A DNA stretch of 64,000 nucleotides from Flavobacterium pectinovorum (lineage in GTDB: Bacteria; Bacteroidota; Bacteroidia; Flavobacteriales; Flavobacteriaceae): NCBI RefSeq assembly GCF_900142715.1, contig NZ_FRBX01000002.1, positions 124,001-188,000 of the forward strand, read 5' to 3'. The notes below the pieces were generated by a model that was not told the origin of the DNA, searched no databases, and saw only the letters and a list, made by a program, of their open reading frames with translations. A program made the translations under genes and the position numbers. Below are positions 41,301-53,300 of this stretch, in pieces; position 1 is the stretch's first letter; each line of letters opens with the position of its first letter.

Positions 41301-44300
41301 TCGTACATAACTTCTGTACCATCTCTCAAGAATACATATCTTACATAATTTCCTGATCCACCCAATACTGTACCAACAGTAATTGTTGCATTGCTATTGA
41401 TGTTGTCTCCTGCAGCACAAGTATATTGTGTATTGCTTACAGGTACAGTAATAGGATTTGGCGTACCAACCGTAACTGTTGTAATTGATGCAGAACATCC
41501 TCTACCAGATTTTACAGATACTGTATAATCACCGGCTGGTAAATTATTGAACTCTGGTGATAACGAATCTACTATATTAACAGTTGCTCCTAGTATACTA
41601 TAAGTATAAACAGGGTCGGTGTTTTTATCAGATAACGTAATTTTTATGCTACCATTTGAGTCACCAAAACATGTTACTGGTGAAGGTGTTGCAATGAATC
41701 CATCAATATCAGCAGGGAATGTAATACTTCCCTTAACTTCAATTTCACATAAAGTAACATTATCTCTTACTCTGAATGTGTAATCACCAGGTGCTAAACC
41801 AGGGAAGTTATTAGTAACCTGTTGTGTAGCCCAGTTGTCTATTGTATACACATAACTGTTGGCAGGATTTACCGTACCACCAGAAGCGTGTATTGTAATT
41901 TCTCCGTTTGGATTTTTGCATAGCGGTACAATAGTTACTTCCGGATATGCTGCTAATGGCTCTAAAATAGTAAACGGTACAAGAGCTGTAACTTTACAAC
42001 CGTTTTTGTCCATTACAGTAACTGTGTAGTCACCTGGATTAGCTACAATAAACTCAGGGTCGTTTTGCCATGTTTGACCATCTATACTATATTGTAATTG
42101 AGGAAGTCCTGTTGCTGCAACCTGAAGTGTATATCCTGCTGCATTGTAACATTGACTTACAACATCAACATTCGTAATTGTTGGCATTGGATCAAGCGAA
42201 ATGTTTACTGTTTTAACAGTGTAACAATTTTGACTATCTTTTATATAAACATCGATAGAATCAAACAATGGGGAAATTTGCGTTGTTGCAATTGTCGCCG
42301 TTTTTGTTGGTTTATAATCTGCAAATGCCGGAATTGGCGATCCTGCTGGTAAGAATAAATATGAATATCCTGGTGTACCACCGTGAATGCTGCTTTCGTC
42401 TATTGTAAGTACTGCACCCGCAGTGTTACAATTTTGATTTACGTTTGCAATAACAATTCCTGAAATATCTAATACCGTAGGCGCTGTAATTGTCACTTTA
42501 TTTGATAATACAACACATCTAGGATATCCGATTTGAGTGATTTCAACCTCATAATCTACTCCTTCTCCTAATCCTGTAATTGTAAACGGATTAGTAGTTG
42601 CAGCATTAATACCAGTTCCTGAAGCTACCGAAACTCCTGCAAGAAGAACTCTGTAGTCATAAGTACCTGTGTATTTTTCTATATTAATTGTGATACTTCC
42701 GTCAGTAAATCCTTTACAGCTTACCATTGCAGATGGAGTTGCATTTACTACCATGATGTTGTATAATGGCACTTCATGAACATCTGTAAAGACAGTACAT
42801 AAAGTAACTGTATCTGTAATTTTGAATTGATATGAATGACCTGCCGGAGCCGGGTAATTGAATGTTGATCCTGTAGCAATTGTTGTTGCCGGTGTGCTAT
42901 AAGCGCCACCATCTACAGAAACCTGATAAGCAAAACTACCTGTTCCGCCAACGATATCAACTTTTACAGTTTCTACTCCACTATTTGGGCAATCTGCTGC
43001 TACTAATAAATTAGCTTCAGCTGAAATTAATTTAGGGAATGGATTGATTATAACCTGAACATCATCTGTACATCCATTCAAATCTTTAACATAATAAGTG
43101 AGGTTTTGAACTGATCCTGTATCAAATACTTTAAATGTATTTGTTTCATACCAAATTGTACCGTCACTATATCTATAATCTGATAATAAACCTGTTCCTT
43201 TTCCACCCGTAGCTGTTACTGTAACAATTGTTTCTTTAATTGAATTAGTATCAGGCGTACAAGCGAAACCAGCAGCAGTAGCATCGGCCACAACCGGAGT
43301 TGCAGGATCTAAAACAACAGTTTGCAATATTGAACAACCTCTGTCTGAAATTACAGTAATATTATAAGTTCCTGCAATTAAGTCTGTAAATAAAGGTGTA
43401 CCCTGAGATACTAATGTTCCCGCTGTTGGAGCTGTTCTGATAAGTGTATAAGTATACGGAGGATTATTATTAACCGGATCTAAATTCACTAAAATAGTTC
43501 CGTTACCAACATTACCCTGAACAACTGGTGTGCTTGAACAGAATGGAGAAGTTGGCGTTGTAGTAAATACCGGAATAGTTGGACTAACCATATCTACTGC
43601 AATTGTAACATCAGAACAAGTTCTTGTATCTGTTACAGTAAACACATAACTACCTGGATCAGTAACTGTATAATCTGAGTAACCAGCATTAGCAAACGGT
43701 ATAACAGTTGGATCTAAAACTCCATCTTTTGTTACTGTATAGCTATATGTAGGATAACCTCCTATTGCACTAATTCTAATTGTACCATCAATAACACCTG
43801 TACAGAAAATATCTTTCTTTTTCTCTGCCGAAGCAAAAAGTTCTCCTGTAATTGTTGTGTTTACTGCTGTTGCAGTACATCCAAATTTATCTCTTACAGT
43901 AATATTATACTGACCTGGATTTAAATTATTGAATGTATTTGATAACTGCCATGATTGACCGTTGTTGATACTGTATTCGTATACATCACCCGGTAAAATA
44001 AACGGAGATGTTGATGAAGCCGTTACTACTAAAGTAGATTTTGCCCCTGAAGTATAACAATATACTGATGATGCAGCTATTGTCGCTACCGGATTGATTG
44101 GTGTTACCAAATTAAATGAATCTGTAGCCACACAACCTTTAGCATCTTTTACAGATATAGCATAAGCTCCTACTGAAACAAGACCATCAAAAACTCCTGT
44201 TGTATTAGTAATAACCGCACCACCCGGAAGTGTTAATGAGAATAAATAATCGCCCCATCCGTTTTGTGCAGTAACTTTTACTGCTCCTTTAGTTGTACAA

Positions 44301-47300
44301 CCAAGTGGTGTAACCACTTTATCAATAGCTAAAGCTAAAGTTGGAGTTTCAATTCTGAAATCTACAAACGCTGAACATTGTGTTTCATCGTCCTGAACAG
44401 TAATTCTATGATTACCCGGAGTTAACAATGTCAAATTGATCGTAGCAGCTGTTTGACCTGTAACTGCTGGATTAGTATCAAGTACATAGTTATAAGTACC
44501 AACACCTGTTCCAAAACCTGTTACAACAAAACTTGCTTTTCCATCATTTGCATTAAGACAAGTAATGTCATCTATAGATTGTTTAACGATATTGATCTTA
44601 GTAACGTCTTTAATTTCATAAGACAATTGTTTAATACAGCTAGTTGCTGCATCAGTTACCTGGAATACATAAGTACCAGGCCCAAGATTTGTAAATGATG
44701 GATTTGAACCATTATCAACAATTGAAGCTACCGGAGAAACTATTTGATAAGTAAGTACTGCCGGCGGAACCGCAATTACACCTGCTGAGTTTCTTACATT
44801 CGAAATGTTAACCGTTGTAGTCGTTACAGCACAAGTAATTGTAGCTGTTTGAGCCATATCAAAATTAATTGGCGGATCAAGTTTATAAATATTTATTGTA
44901 CCTGATTTTGTACAACCATTTTTATCTCTTACGCTGTAAGGTATATTTAAGTGATCTACTTGGGTATCAATAACAGTATAAGTAGTTGTTGTACTGAAAG
45001 CACTATTATTAAAACTATATTCATAACCTCCAGAACCTCCTGTTGCTCCTAAAACAACTGTAGCACTCTGACCAACATTACCTGTACCACAAGTAAATGG
45101 AGTAATTACTGGCGTTGTAGCAACTACTTCTGATGGCTGACCTAAAATTGCAGAACCTGTAACTTCACAACCAAGGGCATCTTTAATAATGTAAGGATAT
45201 GTTCCTGCAGCAACAGTATAAATTGTTGTATTTGAGAAACCTAAATTATTAAAGTTATAAGTATATGGAGTTTTTCCTCCAATTGCAGATAATTCGATAG
45301 TTCCATTTCCTAAATAACATAAAGGCTGCGTTGGTTTATAATCTGGTACGATAGGCACGATTGGCGCTATAATTACCGAATTAGTTTCAACCGGACAGCT
45401 ATTAGCATCTGTAATTCTAAAAGTATAAGTATCAGCATCTGCAGAAGCAACCGGATAATCAAAGAATGTTACCCCTGCTCCCAAAGCTGTTGCTGTACCG
45501 TAAGCAGCAGTACCTTTTTTCACACTGTATGAATATGGTGCTGTACCTTTTGTAATTGTAACTCTAATAATGGCATCTGCAACAGCATTTCCTGTTACTG
45601 AACAATCCAGAATTTTAGTAACCGCTGCTGTTGCAAGCGGAGTTGGGTTAATCGTTATTTTATGTTCTGTTTTACAACCATTTTTATTTTGAATAATAAT
45701 AGTTTGTTCACCAGAATTAAGACCTGTAGCTGGATAAGTTAATCCTGTAAAGTTTATAAAATTACCTCCGTTAACACTCACAGAATATGGTGCCATTGTA
45801 GGCGTTGCATCTGTAACTGTTACGTTTACTGTGAATGAACCTTCTACAGCACATCTGTTTGGAACAGAAAGTGCGAATACTGGATCCGGATCCATACGTA
45901 AAATAACGTTATCTGTTCTGATACAGTTATTTGCATCTTTTACATAAACATAATACGTAATTCCTGCTAAACTTCCTGCTCTGTCAAAATTAGGCGAAGT
46001 TTCCCAAGTATCTGTTATAGCCGGAGCAGTAGCAGATGTAGTTACCTGATAAACGTATGGTGCTGTACCATCTTTACCTTCAACATTAATTACTCCTAAA
46101 TTATCGCAATTTGCATTTTTAATCACATATCCTTTAGCTGATAATTCAACTGAAGATTCTTTAATGTCAAATGCTGCTGAAGCAGATTTACATCCGTTAT
46201 AAGAACCTGTACCATTTTCAATAAATTGTACATAATAACGTCCCGGAAGTAATGTACCCGGTGATGGGTATGTTACTACTAATGGCGTACCAAAAGTTAC
46301 CGGAGCTGTTATAGCTGGCCCAACTGGTGAATTAGCAGTAAGTGCTTTAAATATTTGGTATGTTACCGAAGTAGTTGTAGCGTCAAAATTAGTAAGAGTA
46401 AAAGTTACCTTTCCATCATTTGCGCCTGTACAAGTTACATTTACAGGTGTAATAACAGATGTCATAGGCGAGGCTGGTGCAATAGGAGCATCAGCTGCTT
46501 TTACATAATAACAATCTGTAGTTAAATCATGTACCACAAAAGTATAAGTAACACCCGGAACAAGATTAGTAAACGTTTTTTGATCAGGGAAACCTGCATC
46601 AGCCGGATACCAAGTTGTTGTATATGGTGAAACATTAGTTTCTAATAAACCAAACTGATAATTGTGACTTCCAACAGGAGCAACAACTGATACTCTCGCA
46701 GTACCACCGTTAATACAATCTGAAGGCGTTACCGCTACATTAATTATTAAATCTGAAGGAGGTGATGCTATAGTAATGTTTTTAGATAAAGCACAACCAT
46801 TGGCATCAACAACATTTACGGTATAAATACCATAGTTAATAACAGTAAATGTATGATTTTCTCTTGCAGTCGCCACATACGGGTTACCTGCAATAACATC
46901 TCCAAAATTGTTTGAAATAAAATATTTAAAAGGTGCTGTTCCTCCAACAATACCCTGAACTGTAACTTCTCCAAGACTAGAACCTCCCGGGTTGTTACAA
47001 GTAATATCAACTTTAGCTAAGCTAAAATCAATTGGAAGAGGAGCACTAATTGTAATATTTTCAGTATCAACACAACCTTTACCATCTGTAACTGTAACAG
47101 TATAAGTACCGGCAGCTAATCCTGATGTTTGTGTGCCATAATTAAATGCAGTTGGCGCTGTTCTTTGTACATTAAATACAAATGGTGCAACTCCTTTAGT
47201 ATTATCAATTGTAATACTAATTGCAGCTGTTTCATCTCCGTTACATTTTATAAACTGTGTTTGTGTAATACCAGTAATTACAGGTAATACAGGACTAGTT

Positions 47301-50300
47301 ACGTCAACAGCAACTGTAGATACTGCAGAACATCCGTCTGATGTAACTCTAAAGAAGTATTGACCAGCAACTGTAGGATTAAATACAGCACCTGGAATTG
47401 CAATATAAGTTGGCGATGGAGCAATTCTGTAAGCATAAGCATAAGTTCCGTCTCCACCACTTGCTGACAAATTAATTTGAGCTGCTGTTGCAGTTGGAGG
47501 CGTAGTAGGACAAGTAAGGTCTTTAGTCAATTTAGCTTCAAGAGTTAATTGATCATTAACTTCAATAGTTGTTGTTTTTTCGCAACCATTGTCATCTTTT
47601 ATACCTAAAGTATAAATACCAGGACCTGTAATTGTCTTAACCTGATTTGTGTTATAAGCACCGTTAAGGCCAAATTGAGCATTTGCTAAACCGTTATAAA
47701 CACTTCCGGTAATTGTAACCGTAAATGAAGCACCAGAATAACATTGTGCAGCCACAACAGGATTTATTGTTGGCTCAGCATTTCTGATAATAGTTACAGT
47801 ACTTGTAGCAGGACAGCTATTGCCATCTGAAACATAAACATCATAAGTTAAACCATCTACACTAGTGTCTTTTGTGAAAACTCCAGTCGTGTTATAATTT
47901 GCAGCAACTGGAGTAACTCCAGTTTTTACAACCGCATAACTTAATGGAACTGTTCCTCCTGATGCAGTAACTGTAATTGTTGTGTTTGCTTCGGTACAGA
48001 ATACTTTTGTTCCGGATGCACTTGTAATATTAATAGCTGCCGGAGCAGTAAGCGTTACTGAAGCCGGAGCAGAACATCCTGTAGCTGGGTTAGTAACGGT
48101 AAGCGTATAAACTCCCACTGGTAATCCCGTGAAATTAACTTCTGTTGCTGTTGCTGTTCCACCAGGGATAACTGCATTAGCAGCATTTCTTAAAACGTAT
48201 GTAAATCCTGTTGAATTTCCTCCAACAGCAAATTTAATAGCACCATTAGAAAGTCCGTTACAAGTAATAGCCGAAACTATTGAACCTGAAACAGTAATTG
48301 GAGTAACTGCTTTTATTTCATAATCTCCAGTAATTGTACAATTATTAGCATCGGTAACTTTAAATGAATAATTACCTACTGCTAAATTTGTAAATGTATA
48401 TGAACGTCCTGCAATATTAGTAACAGCAGGCGCTGAAGGAGATGTAATTTCATATTTAAATGGCGAAACACCATTTGTAAATGTTAAAGTTAAATCTGCA
48501 TCTAATTCTGCTGCTTTACAAGTAATAGCATTAGACGGAGTTATAACAAGGTTTGTTGGCGGGTTTAAAGCGTCAATCACTACTCCTGCAGGAACTGTAA
48601 ATGGACAGTTGCTTGCATCAGTTACAACAATAGTAACTGTACCGGCTGTTGTAGTAGTATAAGTGTTTGAAGTAACCGGAGTCTGACCGTTATAACTATA
48701 TCTGTATGGGTTTACACCTGCAAACGGCGTTCCGCCAGTTGCAGTTACAGTAATTGTAGCAGACTGAGCAGTATTTGATGCATCACATGTTAATTTAGTT
48801 GTAACAGCTGCAGTAGCACTTAAACCATTTGTTGGTTCATTAATACTAACTGTTTTAGGCGCCGATACACATTTTTTAGCATCAACAATTGTGATTTCAT
48901 ATGATCCTGCAGGCAGATTCTCAAATTTATTAGTAGTTTGAGTTACTGTTGCACCTGCCGGAGAAATTGGTTTCAAAATATATTCATAAGTCCCTGTAGA
49001 AGGAATACCGTTTACAGTAATACTTCCAGTAGACGCACCTTTACAAAGTACATGATCCGGTTCTGCTGTAAAATCAGGTAATACTTTTGCATCTACAGTT
49101 CTTGAAACTACTGTTGTACAACCTTTGCTGTCAGTAATTTCAAAATAATAAGTAGCAGCCGTTGCAGCTGAATAGTTGAAAGTAACTAAACCTGCTCCAA
49201 CAGTTGTATAAGCTCCGCTAAATGGAGCACCTGTAGTATTTACTCTATATCTATAATCAGGATAACCACTAGAAATATCAACTTTTATAATAGCATTCGC
49301 AGACGTTGGTGTAGTTGTTGTACAATCTAAGTCCTTTGTAATCTGAGCATTTGCCGCAACTTGAGCTGCAATTGTCTGTGCTGTTAAAGATGTTGTACAC
49401 CCTGTTACTTTATCTCTAACTATAATAGTATAATTTCCAGGAGTTAATCCTGCGAAAGTTCCTGACGCAAAGTAATTAGTGCCACCGTTAATGCTGTATT
49501 CATAATTTGGCTGTGGCGCTGTAACTGGCTCAGCTATTAAAGTAGCTCCACCATCTGCACAAAAATCAGATGTCGCACTAATTTGTGCTAGAGGCAATAC
49601 TTTATCATTAATTGTAAAACTTTGTCCTGCAAAAGTACATCCTCCTAAATCAGTTACAGATACACTATATGTTCCTGCTCCTAAATTAGTGAACAAGTTA
49701 TTATTAGCCTGAACTATTGCTGTACCTGCCGGAGCAGTTGGCGTAACTGTATAGGTATAAGTTCCTGTACCATTTACAGCATTTATTTCTGCTGTCCCTT
49801 TTACCAAACAAGTAACATGTGTAAGAGTTGGAGGGTTTAAAGCTAAAGCAGCCGTTGGACCACCAACAGTTGCATTTGCAGTTACAGGACAATTTGTAGT
49901 TGTACTTGTTACAGTAATACTATGAGATCCTGCCGCTAAAGACGGACTAACAATGGTAAATGGATTTCCTGTTGAAGTTCCTGTTTGAACTGCTCCGGAA
50001 TCTACTATATAACTGTAATTTCCTCCAGTTGCAATACCTGTAACTGTCCATGTAATCGAACCATCTGAAAGTCCAAAACAAGTAATATTTTTTGGAGTAC
50101 CGCCAACACTAAAAGTAGCTGGTAGCGCAATAGTATGAGTTTTAGAAGTAATACATTTATTAGCATCTCTTACTTCAAAAGTATATAAAACATTTGCATC
50201 AAGACCGTTAAACACATTGCTTGACTGGAATGCAGTTGTAGCAGACGCTGGTAATGAGATTCTGTATTCTAAACCTGCAGTTGGTACTGCAACACCTGCA

Positions 50301-53300
50301 GCATTTACAACATTTGTTATCGTAACGCTTCCTTTATTAGTAGGACAAGTTGCAGCTGTAGTAGTAGTAATTGTCATTCCCGTAGGAGGGTTCAATGCGT
50401 TGATTGTTCCTGCAGCTATAGTTTGACTACAAGAGTTAGCATCAGAAATAGTTACAGTATAAACACCTGCAACAGTTATGTTACTAAACACAGCACCATC
50501 CTGGGGTCCTGCTACTATAACACCGTCTTTTAATAAGGTATATTTATAGGCAGGCGTTCCTCCTTTAACTCCAGAAACTGTAATTGTTGCCGGTTGCTCG
50601 CAATTATATGTTGGAGCTATAGTTGCTACACCTTCTATAATAGCTGGCTCGAAAATTTTAAATGTATAAGTTCTAACACAATCATTAGCATCTTTAACAG
50701 TGAAGCTATAATCAGTACCGGCAGCAGAACCTGCTAAACCATCATAATGAGTAGTACTTGTAAAAGCGCCTGTACCATTAAACTGAAATGTAAAAGGTGC
50801 AGTACCAGTTAATCCTTCAAGATCAACAGAACCATTTGGCTGCCCGATACATTTAGCATCATGTGTTTTCGATTCAGCTGTTACCGCCACTAATGCATTA
50901 ACTTTTTGAGTAATTGAAATTGGACATTTATTAGCATCCTGAATTTCAAAAGTATATGTATCTGAAATACCAGTAGAATAAGTAAAGATAGGATTTGTAG
51001 TAGTTCCTCCACCAGGTAAAACTGTACCTAAACTGTTTTTAATAACATAAGTATATGGTGCAGTACCTCCGGTTATTGTTACCTGAATAATTGCATCTGT
51101 ACCAGTTGCTTTACAGCTTATTGAAGTTGTAACAGCACTTTTCGCTGTTAATTTTGGATCAATTTGTTGGCTTATTACCTGAGCCGAACAACTGTTAGCA
51201 TCCATGATTTCAAAATCATAGGTGCCTGATGTAGTAACATGATGAGTAAAAGTAGGTCCTGCAAAAGTTGTACTCCAGGCTCCATAAGTACCTGGGTTAA
51301 GTTTTACTCTATAACTAAATGGACCTTTTCCACCTGCAATCCTAACCACAATGTCAGCACCTGCAGTTTCATTAAAACATAAATTTGAAGTTGATTCAAT
51401 AGTAACAGTAGGAGGTGTTGAACCGCTAATTATTAAATCGGTTGCTTTACTGGCTGAACAAGGACCTCCATCAACTCCGGAAACTTTATAAGATCCAGGA
51501 GTAATGTCAGTATCCTTTACTTTGTACTTACCGTCAGAATCCAGAACAAAAGGGAAAACTTTTCCATCTGAAACTCTCGTAAGTGAAATATTATAAGGTG
51601 CAGTTCCTCCGCCGATAATAGCTGTAACTACAGACGTAGTATTACAAGTAGCTACCGTCGCAGTTGCGTCTATTGTAAATTTTGCCGGCGCAGTAATTGT
51701 AGTAGGAATATCAAAATCACAACCTTGTGAAGTTGGATCACGACGAACTCTAACACTATATGTAGCAGCTGCTAACGGTCCAATTTTAACTGGATTAACA
51801 GTCGATCTTATGAATGGTTCCTGATTATTTATAGAATAATAAAATTCTCCTGTAAAATTCTCTCCAAAAATTTCAAAAGATCCGTCTCCCGCACCAGCAC
51901 ATGATTCTCCTTTTAAATTTTGAATATGAGGAATAAATGGCGGTGGTGGAGTAACGGTTACCTGATATTGAAATTGTGCTCCACATACCCTTGGCACCTG
52001 AAATACTTTAATATCATCTATAGCAACGTCATTACCTTCTGTTGCCTGTACATTTGAACGAACAATAAGTCGCAATGAAGTATTATTTCCCGGATCAAGA
52101 GTAATAGCTGTTTGTGGATATTTTTTCCAATCATTCCCTGAGCTCGATCTTGGAATATTTCCTGTAGCGAACCAGGATATTTCTGTTCCACTGGCGTCAA
52201 CCAAAGCAATTCTTAAGTTAGCATCTGCTTTACCAGCATTAGGCATCATCAAGTTCATTGCATAAAACTCAAACATGATAGGCTGATTTGGAATCACATC
52301 ATTAATTTGTTTTTCATACAAAATAGTGGTTACCGGTATCTGGTCACCAATATTAACAGCAAGGAATCTACCTTGCAAAGCTGCCGTTCCTGAAGTATGG
52401 TCTATTGGATATCTCCAATTCCAACCATTCGTTGCTGCTTGATTTATAGAACTTGTAACAGAATAATCTCCGTCATTTATCGCATAAGCACCATTACACC
52501 ATGTAGCTGGTTGGTTTGCTAATTGTCTTTCAAAACAATAATAGAAAGTATTAATACCTGGTGAAGTTGTGTTTGCACCGCTTCCAAAACTTTCATCTAA
52601 TAAATTGCTATATGTAGAAGCAGACTTTACATTATAATCAACAGAAATGATATGTGTTCCTGTAGGAATATTTAAGAACACATTTGGATTTGCAGTATTA
52701 GGATTAGGATTCCCATCCAGATAATAAGTAAAATTATATCTTGGATCACCTGCACCATTATTTATACTAACTGTTTGTGAACCTGTACCATCACAATTGT
52801 AAACCAAGGGTCCGTAAGTAATACTAGGAGGAGTTGGTTTAGTATCGATTGTAATACCGGTCATGTCATAAGTACAACCTTTTGAATCTCTAATACGCAC
52901 AGTATATGGTCCTCCGGCAGCTAGATAACCTTCGTTATATGTCGACCATCCATTATGATTAACAGCTGCATTACTGAAAAAGTATTCGTAAGGAGGTGTC
53001 CCTCCTTGTGGATTTGTAATTCTTACAATTCCTAGGTCATCACCTGTACGACAACCTGGTAATGCCGCAACACCAGCCGAAGCAGTTAACGCAGTTGTTG
53101 TACCAATTGTTTTTGTAGTAAAAGCATCTGTACACCAGTCATCTCTATTACGTACTTTATATCTTACAGTAATATTATAATCTCCGGCAGGCAAATTTGA
53201 AAAAACGTTACTACTCTGCCAAGTTGTACCATTGTCTTTACTATATTCTATATACGCATAACCATTTGTATTGGTCACGTTTACAGTAATAGTTCCCGTT

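Noticed and set aside
42098..50426. ORFs on either strand within sprB
   Set aside because: All are short shadows of the adhesin frame without start signals or recognisable domains.
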